Notes under the pieces: model-generated
What the model was told of the DNA's origin: nothing
Database searches by the model: none
Seen by the model: the letters and a program-made list of their open reading frames with translations, nothing else
Position numbers and translations under genes: made by a program
Part shown: positions 6,137 to 14,731 of the stretch, piece after piece
Numbering within the stretch: the first letter of the stretch is position 1
How the letters are laid out: every line of letters starts with the position of its first letter
Assembly (NCBI GenBank): GCA_051872535.1
Contig: JBJEDY010000074.1
Location: forward strand, 1-24,959
Length of the DNA stretch: 24,959 nt
Direction: 5' to 3'
Source of the DNA: CAOJBM01 sp051872535
Lineage (GTDB): Bacteria; Bacillota_I; Bacilli_A; RF39; UBA660

Positions 6137-8632
6137 ATGGGATTATTTAGAAAATTAATTGACTCAGAATATAAAGAATTAAAAAGATTTGAGAAAATAG
6201 CTAATCAAATAGATGCATTAAGCGATGAAATGGAAGCACTATCTGATGAAGAATTAAAAAACAAAACAGTTGAGTTTAAAAAACAATTAGCTAGTGGAGA
6301 TACTTTGGAAGATATCTTAGTACCAGCTTTTGCAACAGTTAGAGAAGCTGCAAGAAGAGTTATTGGAGAAAAACCATACTTAGTTCAAATTATTGGTGGT
6401 TTAGCTATTCATTATGGTAATATTGCTGAAATGAAAACAGGTGAAGGTAAAACTTTAACAGAAACAATGCCAGCATATTTAAATGCACTTGAAGGAAAAG
6501 GAGTTCATATTGTTACAGTTAACGACTTCTTAGCAAAACGTGACTCTGAATGGATGGGAAATATATTTAGATTCTTAGGATTAACTGTTGGTCTTAATAT
6601 GAGAGAACTAAATCCAAGAGAAAAACAAGAAGCATATAATTGTGATATCACTTATTCAACAAATAATGAAATAGGTTTTGATTACTTAAGAGACAATATG
6701 GTTGTAAAAAAAGAAGATCGTGTTCAAAGACCTTTAAACTTCTGTATCGTTGATGAAGTTGACTCAATTTTAATTGATGAAGCAAGAACTCCTTTAATTA
6801 TTAGTGGAGGAAAGGTAAACTCTGCTAACTTATATAAAGAAGCAGATCGTGCAGTTAAAAGACTTAAAGAAAATGAAGATTATACAGTTGATGAAAAAAC
6901 AAAGAATGCTTCATTAACTGAAGAAGGTAGTAAAAAGATTGAATCTATATTTGGATTAAGTAATTTATATGATATGGATAATTCAATGTTAGTACATCAT
7001 ATAAACCAAGCTCTAAAAGCTAACTATGGATTTAAATTAAATGTTGACTATATTATTGAAGATGATGCAATTATTATCGTTGATCAATTTACTGGAAGAT
7101 TAATGCATGGTAGACAATTTTCTGATGGATTACATCAAGCTTTAGAAGCTAAAGAAGGTGTAACTATTAATGAAGAAACTAGAACAATGGCTACTATTAC
7201 ATTCCAAAATTTATTTAGAATGTATAACAAACTATCTGGTATGACAGGTACAGCAAAAACAGAAGAAGAAGAATTTAGAAATATCTATAATATGTATGTA
7301 ATTCAAATTCCTACAAACAAGCCTGTAATCAGAGAAGATTTAGCTGATTTAGTATATGCAACTGAGAAAGGTAAATATCAAGCAATTATTAATGTTATTA
7401 AAGAAATACATGCTACAGGACGACCTATACTAGTTGGTACTATCTCTGTAGAATCAAATGAAAAGTTAAGTTCTTTACTAAAAAAAGAAGGATTAAAACA
7501 CGAAGTATTAAATGCTAAAAATCATGAAAGAGAAGCAGAAATCATAGCACATGCTGGAGAAAAGAATGCTATTACAATAGCAACTAATATGGCTGGTCGT
7601 GGTACAGACATTAAACTTGGTGAAGGTGTTAAAGAACTTGGTGGTTTATGTGTAATTGGTACAGAAAGACACGAATCTCGTCGTATTGACAATCAATTAC
7701 GTGGACGTGCTGGTCGTCAAGGAGATCCAGGTATGTCTCAATTCTTCGTATCATTTGATGATGATTTAATGAGGAGATTTGGTACTGATAAGATTAAACA
7801 ATTATTAATAAATGTAGGATTTACTGATGAACAATCAATTCGTTCTAAAACATTTACAAGAAGTATTGAAACTGCTCAAAAAAAAGTTGAAGGTAATAAC
7901 TTTGATATGAGAAAGTCATTACTTGATTACGATAATGTTATGAATGAACAAAGAGAAATCATTTATTCAAGAAGAAATGAAATTCTTGAACAAGATAATA
8001 TTTCTGAAAGAACTAAAGAAACATTTGGAAATGCTATTGCTGATTTAGTTAATAATCATATTGAACCAGAAGGCTACTTAACAGAACATGATAAAAGCGA
8101 AATAGTAGAATATGTTAATACAAACTTAGTTAAAAAATCTAATATTGAAGTTAGTGAAATAATAGACATGAAGAAAGAAGACGAAATAATTAATTATTTA
8201 ACTGATATAGTAGTAAAAGATTATGATGAAAAGATGTCTGAAGTGCCAGAAGCTATTAAAAATGAATTTGAAAAAGCTATTGCATTAAGAGTTATAGATA
8301 ATTCATGGGTAGAACATATCAGTGCTATGGAACATTTAAGAGAAGGTATTGGTCTACGTGGTTATGGTCAATCTAACCCATTGCAAGCATATACAATGGA
8401 AGGTTATGATTTATTTGACAGATTAATGCAAAATATTGAATCACAAATTTCAGTATTCTTACTTAAAGCAGAAATAACTCAAAACACAGAAAGAAAACAA
8501 AGTGTAAGAGGTAATGCTGGAGATGGAAAATATAAAGTAAAAAGAGATCCTAAAAGAGTAAAAAAAATAGGAAGAAATGATTTATGTCCATGTGGCTCAG
8601 GGAAAAAATATAAACAATGCTGTGGTAAGTAA
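6137..8632 (+). CDS. secA: Preprotein translocase ATPase SecA
   Basis: 831 residues, close to the roughly 840 of Bacillus SecA. It is the cytoplasmic motor that pushes unfolded preproteins through SecYEG. Walker A is MKTGEGKTLT (99-108). The DEAD-like Walker B and following motif lie in VDEVDSILIDEARTPLIISGG (around 205-225). The helicase C motifs ATNMAGRGTDIKLG and QLRGRAGRQGD are present, as is the scaffold/wing region (DNSWVEHISAMEHLREGIGLRGYGQ). The tail LCPCGSGKKYKQCCGK (816-831) is the zinc-binding SecB/ribosome-contact domain, here ending C-x-C-x8-C-C. No insertions or breaks are seen. In Bacillus prfB follows directly; here prfB is about 10.7 kb away. Confidence 0.98.
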   Translation: MGLFRKLIDSEYKELKRFEKIANQIDALSDEMEALSDEELKNKTVEFKKQLASGDTLEDILVPAFATVREAARRVIGEKPYLVQIIGGLAIHYGNIAEMKTGEGKTLTETMPAYLNALEGKGVHIVTVNDFLAKRDSEWMGNIFRFLGLTVGLNMRELNPREKQEAYNCDITYSTNNEIGFDYLRDNMVVKKEDRVQRPLNFCIVDEVDSILIDEARTPLIISGGKVNSANLYKEADRAVKRLKENEDYTVDEKTKNASLTEEGSKKIESIFGLSNLYDMDNSMLVHHINQALKANYGFKLNVDYIIEDDAIIIVDQFTGRLMHGRQFSDGLHQALEAKEGVTINEETRTMATITFQNLFRMYNKLSGMTGTAKTEEEEFRNIYNMYVIQIPTNKPVIREDLADLVYATEKGKYQAIINVIKEIHATGRPILVGTISVESNEKLSSLLKKEGLKHEVLNAKNHEREAEIIAHAGEKNAITIATNMAGRGTDIKLGEGVKELGGLCVIGTERHESRRIDNQLRGRAGRQGDPGMSQFFVSFDDDLMRRFGTDKIKQLLINVGFTDEQSIRSKTFTRSIETAQKKVEGNNFDMRKSLLDYDNVMNEQREIIYSRRNEILEQDNISERTKETFGNAIADLVNNHIEPEGYLTEHDKSEIVEYVNTNLVKKSNIEVSEIIDMKKEDEIINYLTDIVVKDYDEKMSEVPEAIKNEFEKAIALRVIDNSWVEHISAMEHLREGIGLRGYGQSNPLQAYTMEGYDLFDRLMQNIESQISVFLLKAEITQNTERKQSVRGNAGDGKYKVKRDPKRVKKIGRNDLCPCGSGKKYKQCCGK

Positions 8633-8656
8633 TAGGTTTTATAAAGGTTTGCGAGG

Positions 8657-8736
8657 ATTTTGACCACGCGAATTTTGACCAAAAACTACGATTTGACCAC
8701 AATTTGACCACATAAATTTTGTGTTGTGGTCAAAAT
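8657..8736. repeat. Cluster of TTTGACCAC repeats with one inverted copy
   Basis: Four direct copies of (A)TTTGACCA lie at 8657-8667, 8672-8682, 8691-8700 and 8702-8711, and an exact inverse of the first (GTGGTCAAAAT) lies at 8726-8736. The last direct copy and the inverted copy form a perfect 10-bp stem (8703-8712 with 8725-8734). The unit contains more GC than its surroundings. Serial TGGTCAAA-type repeats occur in the ends of IS21-family elements, so this may be a relic transposon end at the edge of the island; a multi-site operator is the alternative. Confidence 0.6.
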
Positions 8737-8762
8737 TAATCAATGAATGTGATAAATGTTAG

Positions 8763-8795
8763 AAAGATGTCATCAAACGATGATATCTTTTTGTT
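8763..8795 (+). terminator. Rho-independent terminator downstream of secA
   Basis: The 12-bp arms 8763-8774 and 8779-8790 pair with one G-T wobble around the loop AAAC and end in TTTTTG. It lies 130 bases after the secA stop, beyond the TTTGACCAC repeats, and is the only terminator seen for secA. Confidence 0.7.
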
Positions 8796-8818
8796 TGCTT
8801 ACAGGAAGGAGTAAAAGT

Positions 8819-9152
8819 ATGGTAAGTGTTAGAAAGAGAGGAAAGTTTATAAAGATAAATAAATCTGGTAAACATGAATTAACTATCTATGATGATGGGT
8901 ATATTTTTGATAAAAAAGAAAAAAACTATTTTTGAAGAAAACATCTGTATATGAAAGTAACAATATTGTATTATTCAATCAAATAACTGATTTAATATTT
9001 TCTTAGAGTAATGTAAAACATCCGCCTGAGCATTTAGATGATATAATCTCAGAAATTAATCGTTTAAAATCTAGTAGAAAATTATCAAGTATCATTGAAA
9101 ACAAAGGACAGAATGCCATTGTAGAATATTTAATTAATAAGTTTTCTTTATA
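8819..9152 (+). pseudogene. Decayed small gene, unrecognised
   Basis: A strong ribosome site (AGGAAGGAG) precedes ATG 8819, which opens a 38-residue frame (MVSVRKRGKFIKINKSGKH...) ending at TGA 8933-8935 just after A and T homopolymers. Coding-like sequence continues in another frame from 8935 (KKTSVYESNNIVLFNQ...) to TAG 9004. It then runs on in the same frame as SNVKHPPEHLDDIISEINRLK... and ends at TAA 9150-9152. One frameshift plus one nonsense codon would explain a protein of about 110 residues. The first ten residues recall the start of phage integrases, but this is too short to call. A functional 38-residue peptide is the alternative. Confidence 0.45.
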
Positions 9153-9256
9153 AGTAGTAATTAATTAACTCAATTGCTTTCTTTTTTGCCTAAAAATCGT
9201 AGTTTAGACACTCTTTTTATGATATAATTTTATGTGAAAAGTTAAATAGAGGGGTA

Positions 9257-9479
9257 ATGAATAGAGAAAGAGAAGAACTTGATAAGATAATAAGTGAATA
9301 AACCCTAAATAAAAATGAGACATATTTTTTTATTCAAAAATCATTTGGTATCAGCTATACTTCCTCCTATGAATATGTTTACTCCAACTAATGATAGACA
9401 AGAGAAAAAGAATAAGGTTATTGATCGTTTACTAGAGTTTTTTGATAAGTTCTTTAGTATATCTAATACTAAACTATAA
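9257..9479 (+). pseudogene. hsdR: Relic of the C-terminus of a type I restriction subunit (HsdR-like)
   Basis: The frame from ATG 9257 reads NREREELDKIISE, then a TAA at 9299-9301, then TLNKNETYFFIQKSF. After a frameshift near 9320-9350, the other frame reads SAILPPMNMFTPTNDRQEKKNKVIDRLLEFFDKFF and ends at TAA 9477-9479. The ILPPM...F...N...KK..VI..L..FF..FF pattern resembles, from memory, the extreme C-terminus of HsdR, the ATP-dependent translocase/endonuclease of type I restriction systems. About 900 upstream residues and the hsdM/hsdS genes are absent, so this is a non-functional stub left by deletion. Confidence 0.55.
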
Positions 9480-9566
9480 TAATTTATAGCTGTATAATAA
9501 TACCATAATTTTTATATGTAATGTAATTTATAGTATTTAGAATGCAAAAGTGAGGATGATGATTAA

Positions 9567-10640
9567 GTGTTTTTTTTAAAATTATGTAATTTAATTAAGA
9601 AACATATATTACTAACAGTATTTTTTATAATGATAGTTGTAAGTATTTTTGTAGTTATTTTAATTAAAAATGGTGTTTTAGATTTAGATAATTCAAATAG
9701 AGAAAATGAGCAAACTAGTACTTCTTTACTTGATGGTAAATATAGTTGTTAATTGATGTATAATGGAAAAAATTTGAATGACGAAAAAACAATAAAAGAA
9801 TGGATAAATAAGTTATCAACTTTTGATAGTTCTCTAGACTATAATAAAATTGATTTTGAAGAATTAAAAGTTGGTATATTTGATGAGTTTGGAAGCTCAT
9901 ATATTATGAAAGAAAATGGTGTTGTAAAATTATTCTTGATTAACGATGGCAATATAAATGAATATATTTCATATAGTATTGATAATAATTCATTTAATAT
10001 TAATAAAGAATTATATAATAATGAAGATAGTGGAGCATTGAATTCAATAGAAAGAATATTTGATAATTCAATTACTGTAAGTCAAACAAATAATAGTTTT
10101 TCCTATAATAATTTTGGTTTTGTTTTTATTGCACCATCTTTATATAATATTGCATTACAGGAAAGTAATAAAAATCCTAATAATGATATTGATCTAAAAA
10201 AAATTTGGGAAAATATCGACTATAAAAAGTATACTGAACTAGGTGATTTGGTTTGTGATACTTCAGTTTCTATTAATACAATTCAAGAAACTAACGCTAC
10301 TAATAATGTTAATAAGTATGTTGGAAAGTATATAGGTTCTGGGGAGGGATTGGCCTCATATTCTTACATTGATTTATGGGATAATGGAGAAGCTTATTTA
10401 AATATTAATAATTGTAGAGGTTGGTCATTATATAAAGGAAAATATAAAATAAATAAGAATGAATATTCTGATGAAGATGTTATTGTTATAAATTCATTTT
10501 TTATAATCGATGGGGAGATATTAAATATGCCTGAAAAAATGACTTTTCATGCAAAAGAAAACAAATTATTTACTTTAATTGGATACGTAGATACTAATAG
10601 ATTTGATTGTGCTGTAGATACTGATTTTATAAAACGATAA
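9567..10640 (+). pseudogene. Membrane-anchored protein split by an in-frame TAA
   Basis: GTG 9567 (GAGG site at 9552-9555) opens a frame of 61 residues with a membrane helix at about 13-34, ending at TAA 9750-9752. The same frame continues without a gap for about 295 more codons to TAA 10638-10640, and no ribosome site lies before the downstream part. The simplest reading is one protein of about 356 residues with a nonsense codon at position 62. The C-terminal 110 residues (KYVGKYIGSGEG...LDLWDNGEAYLNI...KGKYKI-type pattern) look like a lipocalin-like beta domain seen in lipoproteins of gut Firmicutes; function unknown. A T8 run follows the start codon. A sequencing error at the stop cannot be excluded. 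Confidence 0.6.
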
Positions 10641-10682
10641 ATTAATAAAAAAGGAACTTAAGAAGCGATAGCGTTAAGAGAA

Positions 10683-10753
10683 AAATAAATCCTCCTTTGA
10701 TATAATAGGATATGGTCTGCCAACCAAATCTAAAATCAAGGGAGGATTTATTT
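10683..10753 (+). promoter_or_regulatory. Long hairpin hiding the tnpA ribosome-binding site
   Basis: The 19-base arms 10683-10701 and 10735-10753 pair with a single G-T wobble. The right arm contains the GGGAGG ribosome site of tnpA, two bases before its ATG. Sequestration of the tnpA ribosome site by a 5' leader hairpin is established for IS200. The loop (10702-10734) contains a smaller TGGT/ACCA pairing. Confidence 0.7.
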
Positions 10754-10754
10754 T

Positions 10755-11036
10755 ATGAGAAGAAAAAACGATGATGAAAGTTCCTTATCTCATACAAGAT
10801 GGAATTGTTAATATCACATAGTCTTCACACCAAAATATCGAAGAAAAGCAATATATAAAAAGTTGCGTCGAGATATAGGCGTATATTTAAGAAGACTATG
10901 TGATTATAAGGGAGTTGAAATAATAGAAACTCAAGCATGCCCAGATCATATACATATGTTAGTGAAGATTCCACCTAAAATAAGTGTATCATCATTAATG
11001 GGATATTTAAAGGGAAAAAGTTCATTAATTTACTAA
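10755..11036 (+). pseudogene. tnpA: IS200/IS605 Y1 transposase TnpA, truncated and with an internal stop
   Basis: The frame from ATG 10755 reads SLSHTRWNC, then TAA at 10809-10811 (a Lys codon AAA is expected), then YHIVFTPKYRRK, LRRLCDYKGVEIIE, PDHIHMLVKIPPKISVSSLMGYLKGKSSLIY and a stop at 11034-11036. These are the classical TnpA (Y1 transposase) motifs, including the HIH of the HUH nuclease site. The C-terminal third with the catalytic Tyr is gone. With the nonsense codon as well, the protein cannot transpose the element itself. Confidence 0.92.
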
Positions 11037-11057
11037 ATACATTATACGTGATATAAT
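11029..11057 (+). promoter_or_regulatory. Promoter of the acyltransferase-kinase operon
   Basis: TATAAT at 11052-11057 with TGA upstream (extended -10) is spaced 17 bases from TTTACT at 11029-11034. The -35 hexamer lies inside the last codons of the tnpA relic. The expected transcript starts near 11064, which excludes the ATG at 11065 as a normal start. Confidence 0.65.
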
Positions 11058-11079
11058 TGTCATAATGTGGGGTAATGAT

Positions 11080-12111
11080 ATGAAGAATACAGGATTAAAA
11101 AAATACGAAAATGCTACAGTAGAAAATTTTACAACAAAATTTGGAATGGAATTAAGAAAACTATTTAATCCAATTTGGAGAAATATATTAAAGGTTGCAA
11201 TTCATAAAAAAGTTCATATAGAACAATATCCAAAACTTGATAAAGATAAAAATTATATATTTGTTTGTAATCATTCTTTTGATGAAGATGTTATTTCAAT
11301 TTTAAGAACTTTAGATAGAAATGCTTATGTATTAAATGGATCTACTGATCAAACAGAACATAATCCTGCTTTTTTAGCATTATGGGCAAACGGGATGGTT
11401 TATGTAAATAGAAAAAATGAATCAAGTAGAAAATCTGCTGTTAATAAAATGAATAGAGTATTAAAAAATGGAAACAGTGTAATGTTATTTGCTGAAGGAG
11501 GATATAATAATTCTGAAAACAAATTAATTTTACCTTTATTTAATAGTCCATACATAATGTCTGCTGAAAATAATATTGAGGTAGTTCCGGTAATTGCTTT
11601 TAATGAATTTGGAAGTGATGATATATATTTACGAGCTGGAGATCCTATAAAGCTTTATGAATATGAAAAATATGAAGCAGGACAAGTATTAAGAGATCAA
11701 ATGGCTTCAATTCTTTATGAAATCATTATTAAACATACAGAATTAAAATCTAGAAAAAAACTTTTTCAAGAAGTTAGAGAAGTTGTATATAAGGAAGCTG
11801 CTAAAAAAGGAGATACAACTTATTTAGAAAAACTACCAAATGATTTAAGAGATTATTATATGGAAATGAGAAAACTTGTTTACCAAAGTCAAGAATGGCA
11901 TGATGACGTATGGGATGAAGAAATTACTGTTTATTCTGGGCATGGAGTAACTACACCTCAAGAAGCTTTTTGCTATATTGATAACATAAAAGTCACAAAA
12001 GAAAATGCTGCTACATTAGCTAATGCAATTATTAGAAGAGAAGATGATAAACATTATGATTTGGTAAATTATATGAGTGAAAATATGCCAAAAAGTGGAA
12101 AAAGGAGGTAA
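11080..12111 (+). CDS. PlsC-like 1-acyl-glycerol-phosphate acyltransferase family protein
   Basis: 343 residues from ATG 11080 (GGGG site seven bases before; an in-frame ATG at 11065 coincides with the predicted transcript start). Residues 58-70 (NYIFVCNHSFDED) hold the acyltransferase motif H-x4-D (His65, Asp70). MLFAEGGYNN (135-144) corresponds to the FPEGxR substrate loop but lacks the Arg. The region VVPVIAFNEFG matches the later V-P-V motif. There is no clear membrane helix; the N-terminal helix 25-45 may bind membrane peripherally. The C-terminal 150 residues are charged and not typical of PlsC. Acyl transfer to a lysophospholipid is likely; the acceptor is unknown. Two bases separate it from the kinase gene. 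Confidence 0.8.
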   Translation: MKNTGLKKYENATVENFTTKFGMELRKLFNPIWRNILKVAIHKKVHIEQYPKLDKDKNYIFVCNHSFDEDVISILRTLDRNAYVLNGSTDQTEHNPAFLALWANGMVYVNRKNESSRKSAVNKMNRVLKNGNSVMLFAEGGYNNSENKLILPLFNSPYIMSAENNIEVVPVIAFNEFGSDDIYLRAGDPIKLYEYEKYEAGQVLRDQMASILYEIIIKHTELKSRKKLFQEVREVVYKEAAKKGDTTYLEKLPNDLRDYYMEMRKLVYQSQEWHDDVWDEEITVYSGHGVTTPQEAFCYIDNIKVTKENAATLANAIIRREDDKHYDLVNYMSENMPKSGKRR

Positions 12112-12113
12112 AC

Positions 12114-14471
12114 ATGCAATTAGAATATCAAATTCCATTAGTATCGTTGATATTTATAGTTTTAATTAGTGTTGTTTATTTTTTAAAAAAGAAAGTAAAA
12201 TTAATTGAAAATATTCCGTATCAAATTGTATTAATATTCTCATCTGTTTTTGCTATATTTGATACTATATTACATGTAATTAGTTCATATAATGACGATG
12301 TTTCTATAATGAATTATTTTAAATTTATTTCTTTTTCAAATAAATTATTATCTTTATTCTTTATAATAATTTTTAGTTCAATTTTAATTTATGTTTTATT
12401 AATTTCTTACAAAAAGGAAACAATAAAAAAATTATCCATACCAATTATTTCTTATAATATTATATCAATTATTATTTTACATTTTTTAGATGTAAAAATA
12501 ATAGTAACAGAAACAGCAAGAAATGTTGAAGGATCTGCAATTTCCTTTGGTTATATTTCAGTATTTATATTATTATCAATAGCTGGGATAATAAACTTAA
12601 TTAATTATAAAAAGAATGATAAAAGATATTTAGCAATATTTTTCATATTATTTATGATTATAATATTATATTTTATAACTATATTCTTTAAAGGATTTAT
12701 TATATATGATCTTATATTAGCTTTGATTTGTTATATAATGTATTTTACAATAGAAAATCCAGATATGAAAATGTTAAATGAGGTAACTTTAGCCAAAAAT
12801 CAAGCAGAACGTGCAAATAGAGCAAAATCAGATTTTTTATCAAGCATGTCTCACGAAATAAGAACACCATTAAATGCTATTGTTGGTTTATCGGAAGATA
12901 CATTAACTTATAAAGATAAATTACCTGGAGAGGTTGTAGAAAATTCAAAAGATATTCTAAATGCTTCTCAAACTTTATTAGAAATTGTAGGAAATATTCT
13001 CGATATAAATAAAATTGAATCTGAAAAAATGGAACTAGTTAATAATCCATATAATTTTAGAGATGAAATAACTAATATGTGTAAGGTAACACAAACAAGA
13101 ATTGGAGAAAAAAATATCCAATTTACATTAAATATTGCTAATGATGTGCCATTTGAATTAGTTGGTGACAAAGTACATGTTAAAGAAATTATAAATAATC
13201 TATTAACTAATGCGATTAAATATACTGATCAAGGACAAATAAATTTAAATATTAAATGTATAAATGATATTAAAAAAAGTATTTCTAATTTAATTATTAC
13301 TTGTCAAGATACTGGTAGAGGAATTAAAGCAGATCATATTGAAAGATTATTTAGCAAATTTGATAGATTAGATGTTGAAAGAAATACAACAACAGAAGGA
13401 ACAGGATTAGGACTTGCTATTACGAAATCATTAGTTGAAATGATGGGTGGAAAAATAAATGTCCAATCACAATTTGGTAAAGGATCAATATTTATGGTGC
13501 AGATACCACAAAGGATTAGTAAATTAACAAAGCCATTGACTGAAAAAGAGTTATCTGATACTGCTTCTCGTATTTACAATAATCAAAATGTTAATAAAAA
13601 TTCAGTATCATATGAAGGCAAAAAGGTATTAATAGTAGACGATAATGAATTAAATATTAAGGTAGCAGCTAGAGCACTAAAAGACTTTAATTTTGTATTA
13701 GATGAATGTTATGATGGACAACAATGTTTAGATAAAATTAATCAAGGTAATAAATATGACTTAATATTAATGGATATAATGATGCCAAATATGAGTGGAG
13801 AAACTTGTATTGCTGAATTAAAGAAAAATCCTACATTTAATACACCAGTAATTGCCTTAACTGCTGATGCAATTGCAGGAGCTAAAGAAAAATATATGAG
13901 TGAAGGATTTACTGATTATATTGCAAAACCATTTAGTAAAGATCAAATAAAAGAAAAATTAGAAAAAGTATTTGCGCCTACAAATGATATTTCAGAACAA
14001 TCTAAAAGGGAAGAAAAAATAGATTGGAATACTGTTCCAGTATATTCAGTTGTTGGTAATCAAGAAAAAATAAATAATATTGAAATACTAGATAAATCAA
14101 ACGAAATAACTAATTATGATGAACAATATTTATTAAATAATGGTATTGATTATAAAAAAGGATTAGATTTACTTGGAGATATAGAAACATATAAAGATAT
14201 GTTGTCTGATTGGTATAAAGAATGTTACAAAAAATTTGATGATATGAAATTATTTAAAACAAACCATGATATGCCAAATTATGCCATAGCTGTTCATGCC
14301 TTAAAAAGTGACTCAAAATATTTTGGTTTTGATAAATTAGCTGAAATATCATATGAACATGAAATGAAATCTAAAGAAGCAGATGAAGAATACGTAAATG
14401 ATAACTTCGAAGAACTTGAAAGAGAGTTCATTAGAGTTACATCAGTAGTTGAGAAATTTTTAAATAAATAA
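12114..14471 (+). CDS. Hybrid sensor histidine kinase with receiver and HPt domains
   Basis: 785 residues. About seven membrane helices fill residues 6-213 with little extracellular sequence, suggesting sensing in or near the membrane. HisKA: SHEIRTP with phosphoacceptor His247. HATPase: N box NNLLTNAIKY (361-370), DTGRGI (399-404), GTGLGLAI (429-436). Receiver: VLIVDDNELN (505-514), phosphoacceptor Asp554 in LILMDIMMP, Lys605 in AKPF. HPt: VHALKSDSKYFG with His728. This is a complete His-Asp-His relay in one chain; the final response regulator is not in the window. AAAGGAGG overlaps the end of the acyltransferase gene, so the two are probably co-translated and may share a membrane-lipid signal (inference). 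Confidence 0.93.
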   Translation: MQLEYQIPLVSLIFIVLISVVYFLKKKVKLIENIPYQIVLIFSSVFAIFDTILHVISSYNDDVSIMNYFKFISFSNKLLSLFFIIIFSSILIYVLLISYKKETIKKLSIPIISYNIISIIILHFLDVKIIVTETARNVEGSAISFGYISVFILLSIAGIINLINYKKNDKRYLAIFFILFMIIILYFITIFFKGFIIYDLILALICYIMYFTIENPDMKMLNEVTLAKNQAERANRAKSDFLSSMSHEIRTPLNAIVGLSEDTLTYKDKLPGEVVENSKDILNASQTLLEIVGNILDINKIESEKMELVNNPYNFRDEITNMCKVTQTRIGEKNIQFTLNIANDVPFELVGDKVHVKEIINNLLTNAIKYTDQGQINLNIKCINDIKKSISNLIITCQDTGRGIKADHIERLFSKFDRLDVERNTTTEGTGLGLAITKSLVEMMGGKINVQSQFGKGSIFMVQIPQRISKLTKPLTEKELSDTASRIYNNQNVNKNSVSYEGKKVLIVDDNELNIKVAARALKDFNFVLDECYDGQQCLDKINQGNKYDLILMDIMMPNMSGETCIAELKKNPTFNTPVIALTADAIAGAKEKYMSEGFTDYIAKPFSKDQIKEKLEKVFAPTNDISEQSKREEKIDWNTVPVYSVVGNQEKINNIEILDKSNEITNYDEQYLLNNGIDYKKGLDLLGDIETYKDMLSDWYKECYKKFDDMKLFKTNHDMPNYAIAVHALKSDSKYFGFDKLAEISYEHEMKSKEADEEYVNDNFEELEREFIRVTSVVEKFLNK

Positions 14472-14473
14472 TA

Positions 14474-14516
14474 AAGATGATTTACGAATTTTATATAAAG
14501 TTGTAATCATCTTTTT
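14474..14516 (+). terminator. Rho-independent terminator after the hybrid kinase
   Basis: Perfect 9-bp arms AAGATGATT (14474-14482) and AATCATCTT (14505-14513) enclose a 22-base loop and are followed by TTT. It sits immediately behind the kinase stop. Confidence 0.65.
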
Positions 14517-14731
14517 ATGTATGCAAAATATAAGGTTGTATACAAACCCACTTGCTAAGTGAATAATAAAGAGTATAGTATAGATAATATTAATAAAATA
14601 AAAAAATTTGAAACATTTAAAATCATTTTGTAGTATAATATTTGACAACTTTTAGTAATGAAAAGAATTCTGTTAAAAAATTGTATTATCAAAATTGCAT
14701 AAAAATGTAGTAAAAAAACTAAGGAGGAGTC
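14517..14731 (+). promoter_or_regulatory. Non-coding leader of the putative cysteine-protease-like gene
   Basis: There are no credible genes in these 215 bases. A TATAAT at 14634-14639 is a plausible -10 box; the nearest -35-like TTGAAA (14608-14613) is 20 bases away, so the promoter is weak or regulated. It would give a leader of about 85 bases ending in AAGGAGGAG (14721-14729), a strong ribosome site. Confidence 0.4.

Larger units (their letters stand above)
10650..11036 (+). mobile_element. Truncated IS200/IS605-type insertion sequence relic
   Basis: The relic holds a possible left-end hairpin (CTTAA 10657-10661 with TTAAG 10674-10678, inner GC pairs around GATA), the long hairpin over the tnpA ribosome site, and about two thirds of tnpA. 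The right end is missing: homology stops near 11036, and the next gene's promoter begins there. IS200 elements carry subterminal hairpins rather than inverted repeats, so the exact left boundary is uncertain. Confidence 0.7.

Noticed and set aside
8479..8682. 67-residue minus-strand open frame over the secA 3' end
   Set aside because: It is mostly antisense to secA and shows no protein family features.
8657..8736. CRISPR array
   Set aside because: The repeats are only about 10 bases long, spacing is irregular (about 4-10 bases), one copy is inverted, and no cas genes are present.
11065..11079. ATG 11065 as start of the acyltransferase
   Set aside because: It coincides with the predicted transcript start, leaving no room for a ribosome site; ATG 11080 has one.
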